A stretch of DNA of 31,122 bases from JAVBMB01 sp031552995 (GCA_031552995.1 JAVBMB010000089.1:1-31122); one strand, 5' to 3'. Positions 13,504 to 22,439 are shown, counted from the first letter of the stretch. Program-made: numbers and translations. The notes: generated by a model not told the origin, from the letters alone.

Positions 13504-15309
13504 ATGAAAAACATGAAAATTACGGCAAAGCTAGTCACCAGCTTTATGATTGTCATCGCACTTGCAATTCTGGTCGCCGGCGCTGGAATCATCGGCATGT
13601 CCAAAATGAACTCGGCTGACGACAACCTGTACAAAAATAACGTTGTTGCTATCGAGTCTATATGCTATACCGATATAGCATTTGGCAGGCTTCGCATGTC
13701 GTTACTTAACATGATTATCTACGAGCCTGAAGACGCTTTGTATGAAAAAGCGGTTGCGGACCAGAAGGACGCGCTGACAAAAATCGACAGGTATGTCGAG
13801 ATGTATCTGCCGACGATGGACGAGAATGACGTCGAAGATGCGAAACAGTTCGGCCTGTTTCAGGAGGCGTATAACAAGCTTCTGCCTTTGGTTGACGAAG
13901 TTGTCAGCATGACGGCACGTGGCGACAACGCCGGCGCCAGCGCGCTGATGAGTGACACGATTAATGAGCTGTGCGATCGAATAGATGCGGCTCTGATAGC
14001 GTGCGCTATGCTGAATCATAACCATGCGGCAGACGCAGTGGCGGCCAATACAACGCTGTATAAATCAATGGCATTTGTTGAGATAGCTTTTCTAGCCGTT
14101 GCCATCGGCGCCGCTCTCTTCTTTGCAATATACGTTTCCCGCCTGGTAAGCAAGCCGCTCAACCGGCTGGTGACGCTTATGGAGCAGGTTGGACGCACCG
14201 GCGACCTGACCATTCCCCCGCCGCTGTTTGATGCGCTTTCGAAAGACATGTATGTTAAAGACGAAATCGGAATGACAATAAGCGCCTTTAAGCCGCTTAT
14301 CTTCCACATCAAAGCAACGTCGGCTTCACTTCAGGCCATCGCCGACGGCGACCTTTCCGGTGAGATCAGTGTACTGTCTGACAGTGATGAGCTTGGCAAG
14401 GCGATGCAGCAGATGCAGACAAATCTCAACGAGATGTTTGCCGAAATCAACTCCGCCACAGGTCAGGTGTCTTCCGGCTCAAAACAGATTGCCGACGGCG
14501 CGCAGGCGCTGGCGCAGGGCACGACAGAGCAGGCCGCCGCTGTTCAGCAGCTGTCAAGCTCGATGAACGACATCGCCGTCAAGACTCAGGCGAATGCCGC
14601 GATGGCAAATCAGGCGGCGGCGCTGTCCACCTCTATTAAAGATAACGCGCAAACAAGCTCGGCGCAGATGGATCATATGATGCAGGCAGTCAAGGAGATT
14701 AATGACGCCAGCCTCAGCATCAACCGCGTAATCAAGGTCATAGATGATATCGCGTTCCAGACAAACATTCTGGCTCTTAACGCCGCCGTCGAAGCGGCGC
14801 GCGCCGGCCAGCACGGCAAGGGATTTGCCGTCGTCGCCGAGGAAGTGCGCAGCCTTGCCGGCAAAAGCGCCGCCGCTGCAAAGGACACGGGCAGCTTAAT
14901 TGCGAACTCGATGGAAAAAGCCGAGCTCGGCGCCCAAATCGCAGAAGAGACCGCCGCTTCTCTTGAGAAGATTGTATCCGGCATCAACGAGAGCACCGGT
15001 ATAATCAATCAGATTGCCATGTCTTCCGAGGATCAGAGCCACGGCATTATGCAGATAAACACCGGCATTGAGCAGGTCGCGCAGGTTGTGCAGCAGAACA
15101 GCGCCACCGCGCAGCAGAGCGCAGCGGCATCGCAGCAGATGAGCGGCCAGTCCGACTTGCTGCAAAGCCTTGTCGCGCAGTTCAAGCTTAAGCGCGGAGC
15201 AGACAGACTGGAGCCGGGACGCCATAACGGAATAAAGCGCCTGTCCGGTTCATCAGGGGCGCATGACGGCTCATCAAAGGATTCCTCCTCAACTCTTGGC
15301 AAATATTGA
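13504..15309 (+). CDS. Methyl-accepting chemotaxis protein
   Basis: A 601-residue receptor. TM1 is at about 10-31, a helical four-helix-bundle type ligand region at 32-187 and TM2 at 188-210. HAMP follows at about 211-265 and a second HAMP-like stretch at 275-305 (IADGDLSGEISVLSDSDELGKAMQQM). The long coiled-coil signalling domain runs to about 560, and its hairpin tip (DDIAFQTNILALNAAVEAARAGQ, split over 412-435, then HGKGFAVVAEEVRSLA) is the CheA/CheW contact. The C-terminus is Gly/Ser-rich and lacks a CheR-binding pentapeptide. The start is ATG 13504 with GGAG upstream. No che or flagellar gene is in the window, so it is an orphan receptor that would use a chemotaxis system elsewhere. Confidence 0.95.
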   Translation: MKNMKITAKLVTSFMIVIALAILVAGAGIIGMSKMNSADDNLYKNNVVAIESICYTDIAFGRLRMSLLNMIIYEPEDALYEKAVADQKDALTKIDRYVEMYLPTMDENDVEDAKQFGLFQEAYNKLLPLVDEVVSMTARGDNAGASALMSDTINELCDRIDAALIACAMLNHNHAADAVAANTTLYKSMAFVEIAFLAVAIGAALFFAIYVSRLVSKPLNRLVTLMEQVGRTGDLTIPPPLFDALSKDMYVKDEIGMTISAFKPLIFHIKATSASLQAIADGDLSGEISVLSDSDELGKAMQQMQTNLNEMFAEINSATGQVSSGSKQIADGAQALAQGTTEQAAAVQQLSSSMNDIAVKTQANAAMANQAAALSTSIKDNAQTSSAQMDHMMQAVKEINDASLSINRVIKVIDDIAFQTNILALNAAVEAARAGQHGKGFAVVAEEVRSLAGKSAAAAKDTGSLIANSMEKAELGAQIAEETAASLEKIVSGINESTGIINQIAMSSEDQSHGIMQINTGIEQVAQVVQQNSATAQQSAAASQQMSGQSDLLQSLVAQFKLKRGADRLEPGRHNGIKRLSGSSGAHDGSSKDSSSTLGKY

Positions 15310-15320
15310 TAGCTACATAA

Positions 15321-15360
15321 ATAACCCGCCCCTCAGGCCTTAAACCTGAGGGGCGGTTAT
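15321..15360. terminator. Terminator between chemotaxis receptor and AroM gene
   Basis: Long stem with arms CGCCCCTCAGG and CCTGAGGGGCG, extended by AACC/GGTT over one bulged C, and a TTAAA-containing loop. It lies 12 bases after the receptor stop and 14 bases before the convergent gene end, serving both. Confidence 0.8.
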
Positions 15361-15373
15361 TTCACAGCCTAAT

Positions 15374-16045
15374 TCAGCCGAACATTTCGGCCAGCACTCG
15401 CGCGAGAATCGTGCGCGAGAGTATCACCGGCCGTCCGGTGATGTCCGCCACACATGATTTCATCTGCACAGAATACCCGATGCAGTCGAGTACTACTGCG
15501 TCGACTTCAAGCCCGCGCAGCCGCGCGGCGGCGCTCTCTATCTCAGCCATTCCCCGATATGGCGATGCCGCAATAACCTTGGCGTCGGCACCAAGCCTAC
15601 GCCAGCGCGCTGTAAACTGCCCGACTTGATATTCCTCCGGCACAAGCACACCCAGGCTGCGCAGATTCCCAACGCCGCATATTACTCCGCTCAGGATATC
15701 CGCAGGGTAGATGAGCGGCACATCGCACGGCAGCTCCCCGAAATCGCCGGTGCAGAGCATTACAATCGCACTCACGCCCTCCGCGGTCAACGCGGCAATT
15801 TGCCGTTTTATAAGCGGAATCAGATGCCGCTTGGCAACAGTAACCTGCCTGCCGCCGCGCAGCTTTGTAACAAGCAGATTGTCGTCCGTCTTTTTGTCCA
15901 TCGCGTCAACATCGCGCTCGTCTATATCGTCAAGCGCGCCGCGGAGAGTAAGCTCTACCCCGTGCGGTAAAAGCGCCGTTATTTCATCTGTGATATCTGA
16001 ACGCGGAGACTGCCCTATTGTAACAGCGCCAAGCCGGTGCGCCAT
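15374..16045 (-). CDS. AroM-family protein, racemase-like fold
   Basis: A 223-residue AroM-family protein. Family landmarks are VTIGQSPRSDITDE near the start, RGALDDIDERDV, VTKLRGGRQV, VMLCTGDF at about 96-102 and LGVLVPEEYQ. Two cysteines, C98 (LCTGDF) and C188 (VLDCIGYS), sit about 90 residues apart. This is reminiscent of the two catalytic Cys of Asp/Glu/hydantoin racemases, so the protein may be a related racemase or epimerase; the family's function is not established. It starts 3 bases after the DUF917 gene's stop, with GGTGG overlapping that end, so the two form an operon with likely joint function. Confidence 0.85.
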   Translation of the reverse strand: MAHRLGAVTIGQSPRSDITDEITALLPHGVELTLRGALDDIDERDVDAMDKKTDDNLLVTKLRGGRQVTVAKRHLIPLIKRQIAALTAEGVSAIVMLCTGDFGELPCDVPLIYPADILSGVICGVGNLRSLGVLVPEEYQVGQFTARWRRLGADAKVIAASPYRGMAEIESAAARLRGLEVDAVVLDCIGYSVQMKSCVADITGRPVILSRTILARVLAEMFG

Positions 16046-16048
16046 ATC

Positions 16049-17131
16049 TTACACCACCTTAAAGCTTAGGTATTTCACCAGTTCAAAGCCGGTCATGCTC
16101 TCCACCTCTTCAAACAGCGCGCGATCAAACATCCCGGCCCCAAGCTTAAGCGAATGCGCCGGCGCCGCAATTACCGCCACTTCACAGCCGTCGGCAATTC
16201 TGTTTGTGTTCACCGGCAGCCCGGTTACAAGGTCAACCGTCGCAATCATATCGGGGAATGTAGCAAGGCGGCTGCCGTCGCTGCTGTCGGCATAGAGATA
16301 TTCATTCAGGAACCCAAGCTTAACGCCGTCCACCTCAAAATGACCGACATCAAGTCCGCCCTCCGAGACAAGCTGATATCCGCTGACCGCCCCGCGGGCA
16401 ATGACCGAGCCGTGAAGGAATGCGCACGCGCCGGCTATCGCTGCCGTGGCGGAGGTTGTGATGCCCGCCTGCCACGCCTTGCCAAGGTCAATTGCGTACG
16501 CTATGGCGCCGACAGCGGCATTTTTGCGCAAATAGGCGCCTGTGACAGTGTTGCGACAGACGGCGACACCGCCGCCTGCCGCGACGGATGCCTGACGCAC
16601 AACCTTTGCAGCATACCCTAGGGGGGCTTTAACAACCCCTTCGACAATACCGTCACCTCTGCCCCCGCAAAAGCTTTGCACCGACATGTATCCCGGCACA
16701 TTTCCAAGCCCCATGCTGCCCATCGTCCCGGTCGGGTGCGCCCTGCCGTTGCACGGCGCGTCGATAAGCGGTATCCCCAGAACAGCCGCCTGCATCATGC
16801 CGTTTGTCGTCGTCGTACCGCCGTTTTCATTTGTAATAATGCCGGTGATGCTGTGTTTGGAAAAATCAATAAAATTGCTTATCGCCCTTACGTGCTGCGA
16901 CGGCATCACATGGAATCCCGGCGCGGACGGAGCGCCGACAACGGCGCATGTCGCAACAAGCGCGTTGTCGTCAAGCTCATCTGCGGAAAGCAGTTCTATA
17001 TCCCTGTAGGCAACGGCCTGCAGGCCGTTTTGCAGCCCGGTCTCCACCGGCCCTCCGCCTCCGCCTCCCAGTATTCCGCCGCCGATAACGGCGCTGCGGA
17101 TATCAGCCTCATTCAGATATCTCTTTGACAT
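16049..17131 (-). CDS. DUF917 / S-methyl-thiohydantoin desulfurase-like protein
   Basis: A 360-residue protein of the family once called DUF917. Recognisable features are the glycine-rich start IGGGILGGGGGGPVETG, NENGGTTTTNGMMQAA (near 98-113), GIPLIDAPCNGRAHPTGTMGSMG (split over 116-138) and a C-terminal domain ending LPVNTNRIADGCEVAVIAAPAHSL-type sequence. Related enzymes act on S-methyl-thiohydantoin compounds and usually sit beside hydantoinase/oxoprolinase-type subunits. Here no hydantoinase is present, only AroM. The start is ATG 17131 with GGAGGGG about nine bases upstream. A longer in-frame extension upstream to 17293 lacks support, because the promoter lies within it. Confidence 0.87.
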   Translation of the reverse strand: MSKRYLNEADIRSAVIGGGILGGGGGGPVETGLQNGLQAVAYRDIELLSADELDDNALVATCAVVGAPSAPGFHVMPSQHVRAISNFIDFSKHSITGIITNENGGTTTTNGMMQAAVLGIPLIDAPCNGRAHPTGTMGSMGLGNVPGYMSVQSFCGGRGDGIVEGVVKAPLGYAAKVVRQASVAAGGGVAVCRNTVTGAYLRKNAAVGAIAYAIDLGKAWQAGITTSATAAIAGACAFLHGSVIARGAVSGYQLVSEGGLDVGHFEVDGVKLGFLNEYLYADSSDGSRLATFPDMIATVDLVTGLPVNTNRIADGCEVAVIAAPAHSLKLGAGMFDRALFEEVESMTGFELVKYLSFKVV

Positions 17132-17152
17132 TCTCCTGTCCCCCTCCGATGT

Positions 17153-17168
17153 GCGGCAAAAAAGCCGC
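17153..17168 (-). promoter_or_regulatory. Leader hairpin of the DUF917-AroM operon
   Basis: On the minus strand GCGGC, a TTTTTT loop and GCCGC lie just before the ribosome site. The stem is short, so it may only tune translation. Confidence 0.3.
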
Positions 17169-17219
17169 GTAATAATCGACATACTAATATAATGCTGAGT
17201 AATAACTTCTCTGGCAAAT

Positions 17220-17247
17220 ATTATATCACACATCGGCCGCGTTGCAA
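17220..17247 (-). promoter_or_regulatory. Promoter of the DUF917-AroM operon
   Basis: On the minus strand TTGCAA (17242-17247), a 16-base spacer and TATAAT (17220-17225). It is back to back with the FIST promoter at 17280-17308. Confidence 0.6.
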
Positions 17248-17279
17248 GCTCGACTCGTCTCGCAAAAGTCCCACACTCC

Positions 17280-17308
17280 TTGACATTGCACACTTTTCAG
17301 CCTATACT
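17280..17308 (+). promoter_or_regulatory. Promoter of the FIST-kinase operon
   Basis: TTGACA (17280-17285), a 17-base spacer and TATACT (17303-17308), giving a short leader of about 40 bases before GTG 17353. Confidence 0.8.
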
Positions 17309-17352
17309 GAGTGTATATTGAAATATTTTTAACTCTGTTGGGAGGCAATAAC

Positions 17353-18510
17353 GTGACCAGGTTTTTTACAGCGCACACCGAAGAAATCGATGACATTCAG
17401 GCGGCGGTGGATGAGATAATTGGCGCGCTTCCGCGCCCCGACGAGCTGCTTGCGCATACATTCGGGTTTATCTCCTGCTTTGCCGACTTTGTCGAGACAG
17501 GCGTTGTCAAGCTTCTTTGCTCAAGGCTTCCGTTTGAAATAATAGGCATCACGACGCTTGGCAATGCCGCTGACGGCGTTTTCAGCGAGACAATGCTTAC
17601 GTTGTCGCTGATCACAAGCGATGACGTGTCATTTTCCACCGTGTTGACCGACCCGATTTCCAGCGAAGATGCTCTTCCGCTTCGCAATGCGTATGATATC
17701 GCTGCCGCTAAGGCAACCGGGCCGGTATTTATGTTAAGCGCCGTTCCTCTTTTGCTTAATGTGGGCGGTGATTTTTTTGTGAACACTATGAATGAAATCA
17801 CCGGTGGCCTGCCTAACTTCGGCACTGTTGCGGTTGATCACAACCCTACATACAACCAAGCCGGCGTCATTTATAACGGCGAGTTCTATCGGGACAGATA
17901 TGCATTTTCGCTGATTTGTGGCGATATTGAACCGGTCTTTTTTGTATCCGGTGTATCAAACGAGAGAGTTTTTTCCGAAAAAGGTGTAATAACCGGTTCA
18001 AACGGAAATCAACTGCTGTCAGTTAACGGCATGTCGGCGCTTGATTTTTGCAAAAGCCTTGGACTCAGCCAAAATGACGATGGCACGATAGCGGGCATCA
18101 ATCTTTTCCCGCTGATTGTCGACAGAAATGACGGCACACCGCCCGTCATCCGGTCGATGTTCGCCACCACGCCGGAGGGATATGCCGTTTGCGGGGGCGA
18201 CATGCCGGTCGGCGCTACGGTTTCCGTTGGCGCGTTCGACTCGAATGAGATATTAACTACGTCGGCGGCGGCTGTCGCCAAGGCGCTTGGGCATTGCAAA
18301 AATGGCATGATAATTTTCTCCTGCGTGGGCAGGTATTTTTCTCAGGGCTTCGCTGCGACGGCCGAAATGGAGCTAGTCTGCAAGATGACACAGGGCAAAC
18401 CTCCGTTCCAGCTCAGCTACTCGGGCGGAGAGCTGTGTCCCGTCTATGGCGCGGACGGCAAACTTGTTAATCGAAGCCATAACGATACTATAGCGATTTG
18501 CGTTTTCTGA
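17353..18510 (+). CDS. FIST-domain sensor protein
   Basis: A 385-residue soluble protein with FIST_N (about 20-190) and FIST_C (about 200-370) domains. Visible family elements are LAHTFGFISCFADFV, LPFEIIGITTLGNAADG, the LNVGGDFF-type middle and a C-terminal GDMPVGATVSVGAF plus IIFSCVGRYFSQG, the typical FSC-GR motif. FIST domains sense small ligands in signalling proteins; some (NosP) bind haem and sense nitric oxide for a neighbouring histidine kinase. The start is GTG at 17353 with GGGAGG seven bases upstream. A hybrid histidine kinase follows after 43 bases, with no terminator between, so the FIST protein is probably its sensory partner. Confidence 0.87.
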   Translation: MTRFFTAHTEEIDDIQAAVDEIIGALPRPDELLAHTFGFISCFADFVETGVVKLLCSRLPFEIIGITTLGNAADGVFSETMLTLSLITSDDVSFSTVLTDPISSEDALPLRNAYDIAAAKATGPVFMLSAVPLLLNVGGDFFVNTMNEITGGLPNFGTVAVDHNPTYNQAGVIYNGEFYRDRYAFSLICGDIEPVFFVSGVSNERVFSEKGVITGSNGNQLLSVNGMSALDFCKSLGLSQNDDGTIAGINLFPLIVDRNDGTPPVIRSMFATTPEGYAVCGGDMPVGATVSVGAFDSNEILTTSAAAVAKALGHCKNGMIIFSCVGRYFSQGFAATAEMELVCKMTQGKPPFQLSYSGGELCPVYGADGKLVNRSHNDTIAICVF

Positions 18511-18553
18511 CCAAAAGCACCGTACGCACATCGCAACCTATGGGGTGATATAC

Positions 18554-20278
18554 ATGACTGAAAACACGCCCGGAAATATACCGTGTGACACCGCCCCCGA
18601 GCTGGATGCGCTTATACGCGAGAACAAGAGATTAACGCGCGAGCTGGGGCTTGCCAACCTCCTTATCGAGCGCAACAGGGTGGCCTCCGCCGCGCAGGAG
18701 AGCATGCACCAAATAATCTCGAGCCAAAAATCCCAGTTGGAACAATATATGAGCCTTTTGCTTGAAAACTGCCCCGATATTATTTTGCTTTTTGACCGGG
18801 ACGGTTGTCTCGTATATTGCACCAACGCTTTTTTAAAGCGCACAGGCATACCCGCCTTCGGTATTATCAAAGGAGAGCATTATTTTGAGATACTAAAGCA
18901 ATATTTCCCCGAAGATTTCCACAAGGTCGCAATAGGCGCCTATGAACACATCAGGGAGTGCCGTACGCTTGTCGGTTTTGACATGACGGCGGACTTCGGC
19001 AGGACCGGCGATTGTAAAAATTACACCGTACAGCTGACGCCGATGGTCAACGGCAGCGGACAGCTAGACGGTACTATGTCCTTCTTTCACGATACGACCG
19101 ATATACTTAGCGCCAAACGTGACGCCGAACGCGCGAGTGCCGCTAAATCGGATTTTTTAGCGACTGTCTCTCACGAAATCCGTACGCCTATGAACGCCAT
19201 TATCGGCCTGTCGGATATGCTGAAAGCGACAGGGCTTACCTCGACTCAGCGCGGATATCTTGATAAAATACGCAGTTCATCACATATCCTTCTTGACTTG
19301 ATAAACGATATCCTCGACATATCAAAAATTGAGGCGGGAAAGCTTGAGCTTCTGCCCGAGTATTTTTCGCTAACGGAGATGCTTGACGGCCTGTGCGCCG
19401 TGTTCGATTCCATGTTTGTAAGCAAAGGCCTTTACTTTAAGCAGGATTTTGACAGCTCACTGCCCGCCGTCGTTCGCGGCGACGAGAAACGTATCCGCCA
19501 GGTGCTGACAAATATCCTTAACAACGCCATGAAATACACCGATATCGGAGGTGTGACCTTTGCGGCGCAATACAGCGAGGGCTGCGCCGTCTTCACAATA
19601 AGCGACACCGGCATCGGAATCAGGGAGGATGAGCTTCCTCGTCTGTTTCTGATGTTCGAGCAAATTGACGTTATACGCAACAAAAATATCGTTGGAAGCG
19701 GACTTGGGCTGGCGATAACAAAGAGCCTTTGCGACATGATGAACGGCAGCATAGCCGTAGAAAGTGAATACGGCAAGGGTTCCCGGTTCACCGTCAGTCT
19801 GCCGCTTATCATCGGCTCCAAGGATGCGCTGCCGCTTACCGATACCGCTAACTATTCTTTTAGTGCCGCCGGCGCGAAGGTGTTGCTCGTTGACGATATC
19901 GACCTTAATCTTCAAGTTGCTTCTTTTATGCTTGAGGCATATGATATAAGTCCGGACTTTGCCGTCAACGGCAGGCAGGCTGTCGAGAAAGCGACCGCGG
20001 GGCGCTATGACATCATACTTATGGACCACATGATGCCGGAAATGGACGGAGTCGAAGCGACACGCTTAATCCGTCAAGCCGGAATTGTTGCCCCAATCGT
20101 CGCGCTGACGGCGAACGCCACAAAAGAGGCGGCGACCATGTTTTTAAATAGCGGCTTTAACGCCTTTCTGGCCAAGCCGATTGATGCGGCGCAGCTTTGC
20201 CGCTGCCTGATGCAGCTTTTGCCTCCACATCTTGTGATGCCGCGAAACACCGATGCATGTGACAGTATAAGCGAATAA
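18554..20278 (+). CDS. Cytoplasmic hybrid histidine kinase (PAS-HisKA-HATPase-REC)
   Basis: A 574-residue soluble kinase without membrane segments. N-terminal coiled coil (15-70), PAS domain (70-185), and HisKA with phospho-acceptor H207 (VSHEIRTPMNAIIG). ATPase lobes carry the N box near 318-330 (NILNNAMKYTD), DTGIGI at 351-356 and GSGLGLA at 381-387. A receiver domain (442-555) has phospho-acceptor D491 (LMDHMMPEMDG) and K541. It lacks an Hpt domain and an output domain. ATG 18554 has GGGGTGAT six bases upstream. It follows the FIST gene closely, so FIST could regulate autophosphorylation. An Hpt protein elsewhere would be needed to pass the signal onward. Confidence 0.95.
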   Translation: MTENTPGNIPCDTAPELDALIRENKRLTRELGLANLLIERNRVASAAQESMHQIISSQKSQLEQYMSLLLENCPDIILLFDRDGCLVYCTNAFLKRTGIPAFGIIKGEHYFEILKQYFPEDFHKVAIGAYEHIRECRTLVGFDMTADFGRTGDCKNYTVQLTPMVNGSGQLDGTMSFFHDTTDILSAKRDAERASAAKSDFLATVSHEIRTPMNAIIGLSDMLKATGLTSTQRGYLDKIRSSSHILLDLINDILDISKIEAGKLELLPEYFSLTEMLDGLCAVFDSMFVSKGLYFKQDFDSSLPAVVRGDEKRIRQVLTNILNNAMKYTDIGGVTFAAQYSEGCAVFTISDTGIGIREDELPRLFLMFEQIDVIRNKNIVGSGLGLAITKSLCDMMNGSIAVESEYGKGSRFTVSLPLIIGSKDALPLTDTANYSFSAAGAKVLLVDDIDLNLQVASFMLEAYDISPDFAVNGRQAVEKATAGRYDIILMDHMMPEMDGVEATRLIRQAGIVAPIVALTANATKEAATMFLNSGFNAFLAKPIDAAQLCRCLMQLLPPHLVMPRNTDACDSISE

Positions 20279-20281
20279 AAA

Positions 20282-20311
20282 CCTCGCCCGCTTTTCGGGT
20301 GAGGGTTTTTT
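20282..20311 (+). terminator. Terminator of the FIST-kinase operon
   Basis: Stem CCTCGCCCG/CGGGTGAGG with a G-T pair and CTTTT loop, followed by six T. It is three bases after the kinase stop codon. Confidence 0.88.
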
Positions 20312-20389
20312 GACTATATTTGAATCCGCGCCCTGCACATATCAGATGCACAGCAGACAATACTAAGCAAAAGCATCTTCGGAGGAATT

Positions 20390-22420
20390 ATGAGAAATCT
20401 CAATGCGCTAAAAGATGAATCCTCGCCATATCTGCTGCAGCATGCGCATAACCCTGTCAATTGGTTCCCGTGGGGAGACGAAGCATTCGGCCTCGCCAAA
20501 AAACAGAACAAGCCTATTTTTCTGTCAATCGGCTACAGCACCTGCCACTGGTGCCATGTGATGGAGCGTGAGTCGTTTGATGATGAAGAAGTCGCCGCCG
20601 CGCTGAACCGTGATTATGTGTGCATCAAGGTCGACCGCGAACAGCGCCCCGACATCGATGCGATATACATGAATGTTTGCGTCGCTATGACCGGCGGCGG
20701 CGGTTGGCCGTTGACAGTGTTCATGACGCCGCAGCAAAAGCCGTTTCTGGCCGGCACGTATTTCCCAAAACACAGCAGGTATGGGCAATTGGGCCTGCTG
20801 GAGATGCTGTCCGCCGTTGCCGACGGATGGCGCCGTGACGCCGCGGCGCTTATCGATTCAGCAGAGAAGATTATTTCGTCCATCTCTCAGCACGGCGGCG
20901 GCGAGGGCATAGTAGATGCGTCCGCGCTTGAGAGCGCGGCAATTTCTCTCGCGCGCTCACTCGACCGCCGCTTCGGAGGCTTCGGCAGGCCGCCGAAGTT
21001 CCCTATGCCTCACAACCTGCTGTTTTTGCTCAGGTGCGGCTGCCTTGGAATCGGGCGCGACTCGCTTCATGCGGCCGAAGTGACGCTTGACGGCATGTAT
21101 CTCGGAGGGATATTTGACCATATTGGCGGCGGGTTTTCGCGATATTCGACCGACGAAAAATGGCTTGTTCCGCATTTTGAAAAAATGCTGTACGACAACG
21201 CCTTGCTGACCTTGGCATATCTTGAGGGGTTCAGGATTATCGGCAAGCCGGCTTACAGATACGCCGCCAAACGTACTATTGACTACGTCCGGAGCGAAAT
21301 GACCGGGGCAGGCGGCTGCTTTTATTCGGCTCAGGACGCCGACAGCGAAGGTGAGGAAGGCAAGTTTTACACCTTTACACCTGGTGAAATAGCGGCAGTT
21401 ATAGGCTCTGCCGAGTTTCAAAAAATATGCCGCGAATATGATATTACGGCGGGCGGCAACTTTGAAGGCAAGAATGTGCCGAACCGCATCGGCAATACCG
21501 CCGAACCGCCGTCAAATGATATATTGCCGCTGCTCGATTTACTGCGTGACCACCGCGCGGCACGGTATCATCTCGGCCTCGACGACAAGGTCCTGACATC
21601 GTGGAACGCGCTGATGATTTCGGCCTGTGCCCGTGCGTATGCCGTGCTGGGGAATCATGAGTATCTCGACATGGCGCAAAACGCCTACCGCTTTATCCGC
21701 GAGAATATGACAAGCAAAAACGGCAGATTGATGATAAGCTGGCGCGGCGGCACAGCCGCAGGCGACGGCCTGCTGGACGATTACGCTTTTCTCGCGCTCG
21801 CCTGCATTGAGCTGTATGAAGCTACATTCGAATGCGCTTATCTCGAGCATGCCTGCAGGCTTATGGATTTGGTCAGTGAGCTGTTTGGCGACGCCGCAAA
21901 CAGCGGATATTATCTGTCGGCGCATGACGGAGAGACGCTTATCTACCGCCCGAAGGAATGGCATGACGGCGCAATGCCGTCGGGCAACTCGGCGACGGCG
22001 CTGTGCCTTGCGCGCCTTGCCTCTCTTACAGCAGAGGTGAAGTGGCGCGACGCGTGTGACCGGCAGCTTTCCGGCTACGGCGCGATGCTGTCCATGCAGC
22101 CGACATCGGCGACATTTGCGCTGCTGGCACTGATGCAATCGTCGCTTCCATCCGCACAGCTTGTGTGTGTCTGCGCAGACGAGCGGCAAAAAACAGAGCT
22201 GACGGCGAAGCTTAGGTCCATCATTCACCCGCAGGTCGGCATACTTGTCAAGACACCGGATAACGCTGACGCGTTAGCGCGTATCGCGCCTTTTACAGCA
22301 TCATATCCGTCTCCGGCGTCAGGCGTTATGTACTATCTGTGCCAAAACGGCGCCTGCAGCGCGCCGACAGGCGATTTTTCCGCTGTTTTTGACGCGCTGC
22401 AAACCGGTAAGCTAAGCTGA
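20390..22420 (+). CDS. Thioredoxin-domain protein of the DUF255/YyaL family
   Basis: A 676-residue protein. The N-terminal thioredoxin-like domain begins NALKDESSPYLLQHAHNPVNW and carries a CHWC motif at 52-55 (STCHWCHVME) and the family stretch KVDREQRPDID. The rest (about 180-676) is an (alpha/alpha) toroid like N-acylglucosamine epimerase or glycoside hydrolases, with PPKFPMPHNLLFLLRCG and the GGGFSRYSTDEKWLVPHFEKMLYDNA signature (split over two segments). The family is widespread from bacteria to the mammalian sperm protein SSP411; its reaction is unknown. The start is ATG 20390 with GGAGGA upstream. It stands alone between two histidine kinase units. Confidence 0.94.
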   Translation: MRNLNALKDESSPYLLQHAHNPVNWFPWGDEAFGLAKKQNKPIFLSIGYSTCHWCHVMERESFDDEEVAAALNRDYVCIKVDREQRPDIDAIYMNVCVAMTGGGGWPLTVFMTPQQKPFLAGTYFPKHSRYGQLGLLEMLSAVADGWRRDAAALIDSAEKIISSISQHGGGEGIVDASALESAAISLARSLDRRFGGFGRPPKFPMPHNLLFLLRCGCLGIGRDSLHAAEVTLDGMYLGGIFDHIGGGFSRYSTDEKWLVPHFEKMLYDNALLTLAYLEGFRIIGKPAYRYAAKRTIDYVRSEMTGAGGCFYSAQDADSEGEEGKFYTFTPGEIAAVIGSAEFQKICREYDITAGGNFEGKNVPNRIGNTAEPPSNDILPLLDLLRDHRAARYHLGLDDKVLTSWNALMISACARAYAVLGNHEYLDMAQNAYRFIRENMTSKNGRLMISWRGGTAAGDGLLDDYAFLALACIELYEATFECAYLEHACRLMDLVSELFGDAANSGYYLSAHDGETLIYRPKEWHDGAMPSGNSATALCLARLASLTAEVKWRDACDRQLSGYGAMLSMQPTSATFALLALMQSSLPSAQLVCVCADERQKTELTAKLRSIIHPQVGILVKTPDNADALARIAPFTASYPSPASGVMYYLCQNGACSAPTGDFSAVFDALQTGKLS

Positions 22421-22439
22421 GGGAATATGATAATGAGCA

